64,000 nt of DNA from JAWKIW01 sp041394145. Lineage in GTDB: Bacteria; Actinomycetota; Acidimicrobiia; Acidimicrobiales; Acidimicrobilacustridaceae. Every line of letters begins with the position of its first letter. Position 1 is the first letter of the stretch. The notes beneath the pieces were generated by a model, which saw only the letters and a list, made by a program, of their open reading frames with translations, was not told the origin of the DNA and searched no databases. The position numbers and the translations under genes were made by a program. The stretch covers positions 1 through 64,000 of the forward strand of contig JAWKIW010000001.1 of NCBI GenBank assembly GCA_041394145.1. Direction: 5' to 3'. Shown here piece by piece: positions 43,787-51,717 of the stretch.

Positions 43787-44821
43787 TCAGACGGCGAAGA
43801 AGACCTCGGCCACCCCGTGGTACAGCTCCGGGTCGACGGTCTTCAGGGTGCCGACGGCCTCCGACAGCGGCACCCGCTCGATCTCGCCGCCGCGCAGGGC
43901 CACCATCTGGCCGAAGGCGCCGTCGTGGACCGCGTCGATGGCGGCGATGCCGAACCGGGTGGCGAGCACGCGGTCGAAGGCGGTGGGCGTGCCGCCCCGC
44001 TGGACGTGGCCGAGGATCGTCACCCGCGTCTCGTAGCCGGTGCGGGCCTCGATCTCCTCGGTGAGGCGCTGGCCGACGCCGCCGAGGCGGACGTGGCCGA
44101 ACTGGTCGACCTCGCCCGAGACCAGGCTCATGGTGCCCTCGGCGGGCACCGCCCCCTCGGCGACCACCACGATCGAGGCGAAGTTGCCGGCCTCGTGTCG
44201 CTTGGTGAGCGCGGCGCAGACCTGGTCGATGTCGAAGGGCTCCTCGGGGATGAGGATCATCGTCGCCCCGCCGGCGATGCCCGACCACACCGCGATGTGG
44301 CCGGCATGGCGGCCCATCACCTCGACGACCATCACCCGGTGGTGCGACGCCGCGGTGGTGTGCAGCCGATCGATGGCCTCGGTGGCGATCTGCACGGCGG
44401 TGTCGAAGCCGAAGGTCAGGTCGGTGCCGGACAGGTCGTTGTCGATGGTCTTGGGCACCCCGACGACCTGCACGCCGAGATCGAAGAGCTTGTTGGCCAC
44501 GCCGAGGGTGTCCTCGCCGCCGATGGCCACGAGGGCGTCGATGCCGAGCCGCTCGAGGCTGGCCCGGGCCTTCTCGACACCGTCGTCGATCTTGAAGGGG
44601 TTGGTGCGCGACGACCCGAGGATGGTGCCGCCCCGCGGCAGCGTCCCGCGGAAGCTCTCGACCGAGACCGGCATCGTGTCGCCCTCGATGACGCCGCGCC
44701 AGCCGTCGAGGAAGCCGATCATCTCGTCGCCGAACCCCCGCTCGCCCTTGCGCACCACGGCCCGCATGACCGCGTTCAGGCCGGGGCAGTCACCTCCGCC
44801 GGTGAGCATCGCCACGCGCAT
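43787..44821 (-). CDS. 6-phosphofructokinase, probably pyrophosphate-dependent
   Basis: Phosphofructokinase of the PFK group III type, 344 aa. N-terminal LTGGGDCPGLNAV; substrate motifs PKTIDNDLSGTDLTFGFDTA, MGRHAGHIAV and LGHVQRGGTPTAFDR. At the two positions that decide the phosphoryl donor it has GGEDT (Asp instead of Gly) and PKTIDND (Lys instead of Gly), the combination found in PPi-using enzymes such as that of Amycolatopsis methanolica. The ATG at 44821 has GGGAGG 9 nt upstream. Divergent from glpK. Confidence 0.92.
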   Translation of the reverse strand: MRVAMLTGGGDCPGLNAVMRAVVRKGERGFGDEMIGFLDGWRGVIEGDTMPVSVESFRGTLPRGGTILGSSRTNPFKIDDGVEKARASLERLGIDALVAIGGEDTLGVANKLFDLGVQVVGVPKTIDNDLSGTDLTFGFDTAVQIATEAIDRLHTTAASHHRVMVVEVMGRHAGHIAVWSGIAGGATMILIPEEPFDIDQVCAALTKRHEAGNFASIVVVAEGAVPAEGTMSLVSGEVDQFGHVRLGGVGQRLTEEIEARTGYETRVTILGHVQRGGTPTAFDRVLATRFGIAAIDAVHDGAFGQMVALRGGEIERVPLSEAVGTLKTVDPELYHGVAEVFFAV

Positions 44822-45050
44822 CGACCAACCTCCCAAGCTCGGACCCGGTGGGCTCGCAACGGTGGGTCACCCTAGCCACCGACGTCGGCCGGCAGCAGTG
44901 GCGCACGTGAACGTCCGATGAACTCCACCGCCGGCCCCTGCCGTCGCCACCCCGACCGACGGCCGTCGAGCCGTCGAGCCGTCGCTCTCCCGGGCGAGGT
45001 CCCGACCTCCCGACGGTCGGGACCCGGCGGCCCCGACCCGGCGGGGACGG

Positions 45051-45056
45051 TAGGTT
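45051..45056 (+). promoter_or_regulatory. Leaderless-type -10 hexamer of glpK
   Basis: TAGGTT ends 8 nt before the ATG at 45065. Confidence 0.5.
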
Positions 45057-45064
45057 GCGGCGCC

Positions 45065-46570
45065 ATGGCCGTCGTGATCGCCATCGATGCAGGGACCACC
45101 GGGGTGCGCGCCATCGCCTTCGAGCCGGGCGGCACGGTCGTGGGCTCGTCCTACCGGGAGTTCACCCAGCACTTCCCCGAGCCGGCGTGGGTCGAGCACG
45201 ACGCCGCCGAGATCTGGGCCTCGGTGCAGCTCGTGCTCGGCGAGCTGGCGACCGAGCTCGACGGCGAGGCGGTGGCCGCCATCGGGATCACCGACCAGCG
45301 CGAGACCACCGTGGTGTGGGACCGCCGCACCGGCGAGCCGCTGCACCGGGCGATCGTGTGGCAGGACCGCCGGACCGCGGGCCGCTGCGACGCCCTGCGC
45401 GAGGCCGGGCACCTCGACCTCGTGCGCGCCCGCACCGGGCTGGTCCTCGACCCGTACTTCTCGGGCACCAAGCTCGAGTGGCTGTTCACCGACGGCGGGG
45501 TCGACCCGGGCCCCGAGGTGGCCTTCGGGACCATCGACAGCTGGCTGCTGTGGAACCTCACCGGCGGCACCGAGGCGGCCGGCGCCGTGCACGCCACCGA
45601 CGTGTCCAACGCCAGCCGCACGCTGCTGTTCGACATCGGCGCCCTGGACTGGTCGGCCGAGCTGTGCGACCTGCTCGGCGTCCCCGACCACGTGCTGCCC
45701 GAGGTGCGGCCCTCGAGCGGTCGGCTGGGGGTGACGGCGGCCGGCACCGCCGGCGTCGGTGGCGGGGTGCCGGTGAGCGGCATCGCCGGCGACCAGCAGG
45801 CGGCGCTGTTCGGGCAGGCCTGCTTCTCGCCCGGCATGACCAAGAACACCTACGGCACCGGGTCCTTCGTGCTCATGAACGTCGGCGACTCCTGCCCCGA
45901 GCCGGTGGAGGGGCTGCTCACCACGGTGGCGTGGCAGCTCGACGACGGCCACGGCTCGGCCACCACGACCTACGCGCTGGAGGGCGCCATCTTCGTCACC
46001 GGCGCCGCCATCCAGTGGCTGCGCGACGGGCTGGGGCTGATCGAGGAGGCGGCCGAGACCGGGCCCCTCGCCGCCTCGGTCGACAGCGCCGAGGGCGTCG
46101 TGTTCGTCCCGGCCTTCACCGGGCTGGGCTCGCCCTACTGGGACCCCTACGCCCGGGGGACGATCCTGGGCATCACCCGCGGCACCGGCCGGGCCCACCT
46201 GGCCCGCGCCACCGTGGAGGCCATGGCCTTCCAGACCCGTGACGTGGTGGAGGCGATGACCCGCGCCTCGGGCCAGCCCGTGCAGGGCCTGCGGGTCGAC
46301 GGCGGGGCGTCGGCCATGGCGCTGCTGCTGCAGCTGCAGGCCGACCAGCTGGGGGTGGCCGTGGCCCGACCCGTGGTGCAGGACACCACCGCCCTGGGCG
46401 CCGCCTACCTCGCCGGCCTGGCCGAAGGGGTCTGGGACTCCCTCGACGACGTCACGACCAACTGGGCGCTCGACGTCGAGGTGGCCCCCGACGCCGACCG
46501 TGCCGCCGCCGACGCGGCCTACGCCACGTGGCAGCGGGCCGTCGAGCGGGCCCGCCACTGGGCGAGCTGA
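45065..46570 (+). CDS. glpK: Glycerol kinase
   Basis: FGGY-family kinase forming glycerol-3-phosphate, 501 aa. N-terminal IAIDAGTTGVRAIAFE, substrate residues ITDQRETTVVWDRRTGEPLH and VWQDRRTAGRC, the ATP-side MTKNTYGTGSFVLMN, the FGGY signature VVFVPAFTGLGSPYW and C-terminal RVDGGASAMALLLQLQAD. The ATG at 45065 is fixed by TAGGTT 8 nt upstream. No transporter or glycerol-3-phosphate dehydrogenase is adjacent. Confidence 0.93.
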   Translation: MAVVIAIDAGTTGVRAIAFEPGGTVVGSSYREFTQHFPEPAWVEHDAAEIWASVQLVLGELATELDGEAVAAIGITDQRETTVVWDRRTGEPLHRAIVWQDRRTAGRCDALREAGHLDLVRARTGLVLDPYFSGTKLEWLFTDGGVDPGPEVAFGTIDSWLLWNLTGGTEAAGAVHATDVSNASRTLLFDIGALDWSAELCDLLGVPDHVLPEVRPSSGRLGVTAAGTAGVGGGVPVSGIAGDQQAALFGQACFSPGMTKNTYGTGSFVLMNVGDSCPEPVEGLLTTVAWQLDDGHGSATTTYALEGAIFVTGAAIQWLRDGLGLIEEAAETGPLAASVDSAEGVVFVPAFTGLGSPYWDPYARGTILGITRGTGRAHLARATVEAMAFQTRDVVEAMTRASGQPVQGLRVDGGASAMALLLQLQADQLGVAVARPVVQDTTALGAAYLAGLAEGVWDSLDDVTTNWALDVEVAPDADRAAADAAYATWQRAVERARHWAS

Positions 46571-46598
46571 GCGGGGGCCGACGGGCGCGGCGGGTCCG

Positions 46599-46618
46599 CC
46601 GGTCGCGCCGGCGACCGG
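46599..46618. terminator. Stem-loop between glpK and the ACT gene
   Basis: CCGGTCGC-GCCG-GCGACCGG, a perfect 8-bp hairpin, lies between the convergent stops at 46570 and 46632. Confidence 0.6.
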
Positions 46619-46631
46619 GCGAGGTTCCCGG

Positions 46632-47312
46632 TCAGCGGGCGACGGCGGGGTGCAGCAGGCGCGCTTCGCTCATCCGGAGCTCGCGAAACCGGGTGTCGAC
46701 GATGCGAGCCAGGGCGGCGGCGTGACGCCGCTCCCGAGCACGGAATGGCGCCCCCTGACGCCCCAGCACCAACGCCATGCCCGCACCCGGCAACGGCGCC
46801 CAGACCACGTCCTCGGGGCCCGACTGGCCGCCGTTCACCTGGTGCGCCTCGCGGCTGCCGGCGACGAAGGCCGACAGCCAGCCGGCCGCCGGCACGTCGC
46901 CCTGGGCGGCGAGCACCTCGCCGCTGTCGAGCTCGAGCACCGCGCCCCACTCGGCGCCCACGGTGCGCACCGCGTGGTGGCACAGGGCGTCGATGGCCTC
47001 GCCCGCCGTCGCCGCGCCGACGAGGACGGCGGCGGTCTCGAGCGCGTCGAGCCGCGGGTCGTGCAGCGCTTCGGCGACCGGGGTGATGTCCTCGACGTCG
47101 ACCCCGTCGACCTCGGAGACCTCCTGCAGCAGCAGGGGCACCAGCTCGTCGGAGGGCAGCTCCACGGCCAGCTCGTCGATCGCCCGGCCTGCGCCCCGCT
47201 CCAGGATGTCGATCCCGACGACATCGCCCCCGACGGCGCCGACGCGGCTGGCCACCGCCCCGAGGGCACCGGGCCGGTCGGGCAGCCAGAGGCGCATCAC
47301 GTAGGTGCTCAT
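46632..47312 (-). CDS. ACT-domain regulatory protein
   Basis: 226-aa protein. Residues 1-75 form an ACT domain (MRLWLPDRPGALGAVASRVG, then GGDVVGIDILERG), a small-molecule-binding fold that often binds amino acids. The rest (from about 90) resembles a GAF-like sensing domain, with ALCHHAVRTVGAEWGAVLEL. No catalytic or DNA-binding motif is visible. The ATG at 47312 has TAGGTT 8 nt upstream. The ligand is unknown. Confidence 0.78.
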   Translation of the reverse strand: MSTYVMRLWLPDRPGALGAVASRVGAVGGDVVGIDILERGAGRAIDELAVELPSDELVPLLLQEVSEVDGVDVEDITPVAEALHDPRLDALETAAVLVGAATAGEAIDALCHHAVRTVGAEWGAVLELDSGEVLAAQGDVPAAGWLSAFVAGSREAHQVNGGQSGPEDVVWAPLPGAGMALVLGRQGAPFRARERRHAAALARIVDTRFRELRMSEARLLHPAVAR

Positions 47313-47320
47313 GGTCGCCC

Positions 47321-47326
47321 AACCTA
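47321..47326 (-). promoter_or_regulatory. Leaderless-type -10 hexamer of the ACT gene
   Basis: TAGGTT on the minus strand ends 8 nt before the ATG at 47312. Confidence 0.5.
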
Positions 47327-47410
47327 CGGACCGACCGTGAACGGCGTGTTACGTGGCCACGACGGGACGACGAAGCGTGCCCGGAGCCGCCGGCGGCAGC
47401 TCGGGCGGCT

Positions 47411-47439
47411 CTTGACCGATCAGTCAAGTGCAGTAGCGT
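47411..47439 (+). promoter_or_regulatory. tetR promoter with overlapping operator palindrome
   Basis: CTTGAC-CGATCA-GTCAAG (47411-47428) has perfect 6-bp arms, a TetR-type operator. TTGACC (47412-47417) is a -35 inside it and TAGCGT (47434-47439) the -10, 16 nt apart. The -10 ends 8 nt before the ATG at 47448, so the mRNA is probably leaderless and self-repressed. Confidence 0.65.
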
Positions 47440-47447
47440 GCGTCGCC

Positions 47448-48059
47448 ATGGACCGGCGGCTCACGCCCCGCGGCCGCGAGCGACGGCGCCAGCTCATGGC
47501 CTTCGCCACCCGGCGCTTCGCCGAGAACGGCTACCACCCGACCTCGGTGGCCGAGATCGTGCAGGGCCTCGGCGTCGGCAAGGGCGTCTTCTACTGGTAC
47601 TTCACCAGCAAGGACGAGCTGTTCCTCGAGATCCTCAAGGAGGCCCAACAGGACCTTCGCCGGGCCCAGCGCCAGGCCCTCGAGGGCGAGCAGGACCCGG
47701 TGCGGCGCATCGCCCAGGGCATCCGGGCCACCATGGGCTGGTCGGCCGAGCACCACGAGCTGAACAAGCTGGTGCAGTTCGCCGCCACCGAGGAGCGCTT
47801 CGCCCCCGCGCTGCGCCGGGGCCAGGAGGTGGCGGTGCGCGACGCCGCCCGCCACGTCCGCGACGGCGTCGCCTCCGGGCAGATCAAGGACCTCGACCCC
47901 GACCTGCTCGCCCACGCCATCCTCGGGGTGACCACCCAGCTGGCCCGGGTGTTCCTCCACGAGCGGCACCAGCCCGCCGACGAGGTCGCCGACGCCGCCG
48001 TCACCGTGCTGCTCGAGGGGCTCCTCGTCCCCGAGCCGGCCGGCACCGTCGCCCGCTGA
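47448..48059 (+). CDS. TetR/AcrR-family transcriptional regulator
   Basis: 203-aa regulator. The N-terminal helix-turn-helix covers about residues 10-58 (FATRRFAENGYHPTSVAEIV, then GVGKGVFYWYFTSKDELFLE). The C-terminal ligand domain has no specific signature; the pattern AQGIRATMGWSAEHHELNKLV is seen in regulators of lipid metabolism. The palindrome at its own promoter implies autoregulation. The divergent ACT gene shares the intergenic region and could also be controlled. Confidence 0.88.
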   Translation: MDRRLTPRGRERRRQLMAFATRRFAENGYHPTSVAEIVQGLGVGKGVFYWYFTSKDELFLEILKEAQQDLRRAQRQALEGEQDPVRRIAQGIRATMGWSAEHHELNKLVQFAATEERFAPALRRGQEVAVRDAARHVRDGVASGQIKDLDPDLLAHAILGVTTQLARVFLHERHQPADEVADAAVTVLLEGLLVPEPAGTVAR

Positions 48060-48130
48060 GATCTGCGCGGACCGCCACGACCGGCGCGGCGGGCGGAGTG
48101 GGGCCGCGAGGCTGGCCGGCGCGGCGATCG

Positions 48131-48153
48131 TGACCGGGCCGCGAACCCGGTCA
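48131..48153. terminator. Stem-loop between tetR and the aminotransferase
   Basis: TGACCGGG-CCGCGAA-CCCGGTCA, a perfect 8-bp hairpin, lies between convergent genes and includes the aminotransferase stop codon. Confidence 0.55.
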
Positions 48154-49329
48154 GGTCTCGAGCTTGTCGAGCGCCTTCTTGAGGTGGCGGATGGCCTGGC
48201 CGATGCGCTGCTCGTTCTCGATGAGGGCGAACCGGACGTGGCCCTCGCCCCCGGGGCCGAAGCCCACGCCGGGCGACACCGCCACCGCGGCCTCCTTGAC
48301 CAGCAGCTTGGCGAACTCGACCGAGCCCATCTCGCGGTAGGGCTCGGGGATGGGGGCCCAGCAGAACATCGTCCCCTTCGGCGGCTCGATCGGCCAGCCG
48401 ATGCGGTTGAGCCCGCCGCAGAGCGCGTCGCGACGGGACTGGTACACCTGGTTGGCCACCTTCGGGTAGTCGGGGGCCTCGTTGAGCGTCACGGTGGCGG
48501 CGATCTGGATGGGCTGGAAGGCGCCGTAGTCGAGGTAGCTCTTCAGCTTGGCGAGCGCGGCGATGATCTCGGCGTTGCCGACCATGAAGGCCACCCGCCA
48601 ACCGGCCATCGAGAAGGACTTGGTCATCGAGTACAGCTCGACGGCGACCTCCTTGGCCCCGTCGGCCTGCAGGATGGACGGCGGCGACCAGCCGTCGAAG
48701 CCGAGGTCGGCGTAGGCGTTGTCGTGCACGACCACGACCTCACGCTCGCGGGCGAAGTCGACCACCCGCTGCATGAAGTCGAGGTCGACGCAGGTGGTGG
48801 TGGGGTTGTGCGGGAACGACATCACGATCACCCGCGGCTTGGGCCACGAGTACTCCCAGGCCTCCCGGAGGTTCTCGAAGAAGTCCTGACCGGTGCCCAG
48901 CGGCACCTCGCGGATGTCGGCGCCGGCGAACAGCGGTCCGTAGATGTGGATCGGGTACGACGGCGACGGCACCAGCGCGGCGTCACCCGGGCCCAGCAGC
49001 GTCCACATCAGGTGGGAGAACCCCTCCTTGGCCCCGATGGTGTTGATCACCTCGGTCTCGGGGTCCAGCTCGACGCCGAAGCGGCGCAGGTACAGGTTGC
49101 TCACGGCCTGGCGCAGCTTGGGGATGCCACGGGAGGCGGAGTAGCGGTGGTTGCGCGAGTTGTGGGCGGCCTCGACGAGCTTGTCCACCGCGATCTCGGG
49201 TGAGGCCAGGTCGGGGTTGCCGAACCCCAGGTCGATCACGTCCACACCCGACCGCCGGGCCTCCACCTTCAGCGAGTCGATGATGGTGAACACGTAGGGC
49301 GGCAGCGAGGTGATGCGACGGAACTCCAT
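48151..49329 (-). CDS. Class I aminotransferase (AlaC/YfdZ-like)
   Basis: PLP fold-type I aminotransferase, 392 aa. Conserved elements: LGFGNPDLASPEIAVDKL, SRGIPKLRQAV, VMSFPHNPTTTCVD, VVVHDNAYADLGFDGW and the PLP lysine in SMTKSFSMAGWRVAF; the arginine for the carboxylate is in GHVRFALIEN. The close pattern match to glutamate-pyruvate aminotransferase AlaC suggests alanine metabolism, but other 2-oxo acids are possible. The ATG at 49329 has TACGGT 6 nt upstream. Confidence 0.88.
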   Translation of the reverse strand: MEFRRITSLPPYVFTIIDSLKVEARRSGVDVIDLGFGNPDLASPEIAVDKLVEAAHNSRNHRYSASRGIPKLRQAVSNLYLRRFGVELDPETEVINTIGAKEGFSHLMWTLLGPGDAALVPSPSYPIHIYGPLFAGADIREVPLGTGQDFFENLREAWEYSWPKPRVIVMSFPHNPTTTCVDLDFMQRVVDFAREREVVVVHDNAYADLGFDGWSPPSILQADGAKEVAVELYSMTKSFSMAGWRVAFMVGNAEIIAALAKLKSYLDYGAFQPIQIAATVTLNEAPDYPKVANQVYQSRRDALCGGLNRIGWPIEPPKGTMFCWAPIPEPYREMGSVEFAKLLVKEAAVAVSPGVGFGPGGEGHVRFALIENEQRIGQAIRHLKKALDKLET

Positions 49330-49335
49330 CCGGCC

Positions 49336-49341
49336 ACCGTA
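49336..49341 (-). promoter_or_regulatory. Leaderless-type -10 hexamer of the aminotransferase
   Basis: TACGGT on the minus strand ends 6 nt before the ATG at 49329. Confidence 0.4.
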
Positions 49342-49404
49342 GCCGCCGCCCCCCGTGGGACCGAAGCACGTTCGCCCCGCCGGCGCCTCGCCGTGACGGT
49401 CGCG

Positions 49405-50394
49405 TCAGACCTCGGCCGCGGCCAGCAGCGCGGCGCCGAGGGCACCGGCCCGCTCGCCCAGCCGGGCCGCCACCACCGGCACCGACGGACGGTGGTCGTG
49501 GGCCAGCACCAGCCCGGCGTAGGCCTCCCGCACGGGGCCGAGCAGCAGCTCGCCGGCCGCCACCAGCCCGCCGCCGACGACCACGATCTCGGGGTCGAGC
49601 AGGTCCACCAGGTTGGCCACGCCGACCGCCACCCACCAGGCGAGCTCGACCAGGATGCCGGCGGCGTCGGGGTCGCCGGCCAGGGCGGCGGCGGTGACGT
49701 GCTCGCCCCGCACGGCCTCGGGGTCGCCGCCGGCGAGCTCGACGATGTGGCTTGCTCGGCCGGCGGCGGCGGCGTCGCGGGCGAGCCGACCGAGGCCACT
49801 GCCGGAGGCGAAGCGCTCCCAGCAGCCCCGCCGGCCGCAGGGGCACGGCGGGCCGTGCGGGTCGACGAGCATGTGGCCCGGTTCGCCGGCGAAGCCGAAG
49901 GCGCCTCGCTGCACGGCGCCGTCGATCACCAGGCCCCCGCCGATGCCCGTGCCCAGGGTGAGCAGCACCGAGGAGCGCGACCCGGCCGAGGCCCCCAGGC
50001 GGTGCTCGGCGAGCGCGGCGCAGTTGGCGTCGTTGTCGACCGTGACGGGACGGCCCACGCGGGCGGCGAGCTCGGTGCGCACGTCGAGGTCGACGACGCC
50101 GGGCAGGTTGGGCGCGAAGCGCAGCACGCCTGCACGGTCCACGAGGCCGGCGACGCCCACGCCGACGGCCGCCACCCCGTCGTGGCCGTCGGCGGCCAAC
50201 CGCTCGTCGAGGGCGGCCACCGCGGCGGCCAGGGCGTCCACGAGCGCCGCCGCGCCCCGTGGCGTGTCGCGACGCACCTCGGCCCTGACATCGAGCGGGG
50301 CGGCGGGCGCCACGGCCGCGGCCAGGACCTTGGTGCCACCGAGGTCGAGGCCGGCCACCACGGCGGGGGCGGCCGGGCTCGTCGTCGACGTCAT
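49405..50394 (-). CDS. ROK-family glucokinase-like sugar kinase
   Basis: Intact ROK kinase, 329 aa. Phosphate loop AGLDLGGTKVLAAAV, catalytic VTVDNDANCAALAEHRLG, LTLGTGIGGGLVIDG, and the ROK zinc motif GEPGHMLVDPHGPPCPCGRR with GCWERFASG. It ends with LGALGAALLAAAEV. It differs clearly from the ROK gene at 27705-28659, so the organism has two paralogues here. One is likely the glucose kinase and the other may act on a different hexose or N-acetylhexosamine. Confidence 0.9.
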   Translation of the reverse strand: MTSTTSPAAPAVVAGLDLGGTKVLAAAVAPAAPLDVRAEVRRDTPRGAAALVDALAAAVAALDERLAADGHDGVAAVGVGVAGLVDRAGVLRFAPNLPGVVDLDVRTELAARVGRPVTVDNDANCAALAEHRLGASAGSRSSVLLTLGTGIGGGLVIDGAVQRGAFGFAGEPGHMLVDPHGPPCPCGRRGCWERFASGSGLGRLARDAAAAGRASHIVELAGGDPEAVRGEHVTAAALAGDPDAAGILVELAWWVAVGVANLVDLLDPEIVVVGGGLVAAGELLLGPVREAYAGLVLAHDHRPSVPVVAARLGERAGALGAALLAAAEV

Positions 50395-50490
50395 CGTCGC
50401 CGCCCGGCGGGCGGCGGGACCGGACCGCCGCGAAGGTCGGCCGGCGCGTCGCCCGTCGACCGGGCCCGCCCGACCGGGGGGCGCCGCGGG

Positions 50491-51639
50491 TCAGTAGCGC
50501 AGGAAGGCACCGACGCGGCCGAGCACGTCGAGGTCGGCGTTCCCCACGACGAGCGACGCCTTGACCCCCTGTCCGAGCGCCTCCTCGACGACCTCCTCGA
50601 CGACGTCGTCGAGGTGGGTCATCTCGCCCCCGCACCGAGGGCAGCTGGGACCGACTGCGGCGAGCGCGCCGCACCCGGCACAGCGCCACCCCGACTCGGT
50701 GAACCCCGCCGAGACCAGCACCTCGGCCACCCGCCGCTCGTTGAGGGCGTCCAGCACCGGCACCAGCCCCGCCACGGCCCGGTTGGCGGACCCGACGGCG
50801 TCGCGCAGCCGGTCGACGGCGGCGTGCTCCACCTCCCGCTCGACCCGCCGCTCGACGTCCATGGCGGCGGTGCGGATCTCGTCGAGCGAGGCACCGACGG
50901 CGACGTCGATGCGTCCCCGCAGCCGGTCGCGCAGGTAGGGGTGGAGGCAGGCCTCGAGCTCGCGGGCGATCGGGTCGGGGGCGCCGATCACCACGTGCTC
51001 GAACCCGGTGTCCTGGTACACGTGGAAGGCGACGTCGGCGGCGTGGCGCAGGTGCTGGTGGGTCAGCTCCTCGACGTGGTGCTGCTCCCGCTCGTAGCCC
51101 TGGTCGCCGTGGCCGCGCTGGTCGTAGGACCGGGGCAGCTCCTCGAGCAGCTCGGACCGGTCGGTGAGCTCGGCCCCGTCGAACACGAACATGCGGGCCC
51201 GCTGCTTGTCGGCGAGCAGCACCCCGAAGCGCTGCAGCTCCTGGACGACGAGCTCGAGCTGGCCGATGGCGGGCGCGCTGTTGACCACCACCCGGCTGGT
51301 CACCCGCACCGGCAGCGGGACCACCCGCCACAGGTCCTCGGCCGAGCAGGCGAAGATCACCAGGCCCCGCACCCGTGACCGGTCGAGGCCGGCCCGCACG
51401 TGGTCCTCGATCCGCTTCAGGTCGTCGGCCACCGAGCCGTGGTCGGCCCAGTGCGACCGCACGCCCCGCAGGACCCGCTCGAGCTCGGCCTCCACGTCGA
51501 CGGGCCGCACGAAGCGGGCGCCGTCGACGTCGAGGTAGCACGTCGTGACCGGCGCCTCGGCGCTGCGGAACGACGCCAGCTGGCGGATCTCCTCGGCGGT
51601 GATGACGGCCACAGGGTCCTCCCCCGGTCGACGACGCAT
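50491..51639 (-). CDS. eRF1/Pelota-like protein (bacterial release-factor-like family)
   Basis: 382-aa protein of the actinobacterial eRF1-like (Vms1/bacRF) group. The N-domain begins ITAEEIRQLASF, the middle domain contains GVLLADKQRARMFVFDG, and the C-terminal domain has a zinc ribbon CAGCGALAAVGPSCPRCGG. Eukaryotic RF1 uses a GGQ loop for peptidyl-tRNA hydrolysis; no GGQ is present, and the matching region is charged (DQRGHGDQGYEREQHHVEEL). A role in ribosome rescue is inference. The ATG at 51639 has TACCCT 9 nt upstream. Confidence 0.78.
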   Translation of the reverse strand: MRRRPGEDPVAVITAEEIRQLASFRSAEAPVTTCYLDVDGARFVRPVDVEAELERVLRGVRSHWADHGSVADDLKRIEDHVRAGLDRSRVRGLVIFACSAEDLWRVVPLPVRVTSRVVVNSAPAIGQLELVVQELQRFGVLLADKQRARMFVFDGAELTDRSELLEELPRSYDQRGHGDQGYEREQHHVEELTHQHLRHAADVAFHVYQDTGFEHVVIGAPDPIARELEACLHPYLRDRLRGRIDVAVGASLDEIRTAAMDVERRVEREVEHAAVDRLRDAVGSANRAVAGLVPVLDALNERRVAEVLVSAGFTESGWRCAGCGALAAVGPSCPRCGGEMTHLDDVVEEVVEEALGQGVKASLVVGNADLDVLGRVGAFLRY

Positions 51640-51648
51640 GGCGGACAG

Positions 51649-51654
51649 AGGGTA
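51649..51654 (-). promoter_or_regulatory. -10 hexamer of the eRF1-like gene
   Basis: TACCCT on the minus strand lies 9 nt before the ATG at 51639. Confidence 0.4.
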
Positions 51655-51717
51655 GCGCCGCCGCCCGGGCGGACGGAAAGGCGCCCGGGCGCGGCGGGGG
51701 CCCGCGGCGCGCCGGCG

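Noticed and set aside
44867..46558. Long minus-strand frame opposite glpK.
   Set aside because: Complement of glpK, low-complexity Gly/His/Val text; no family motif and no RBS.
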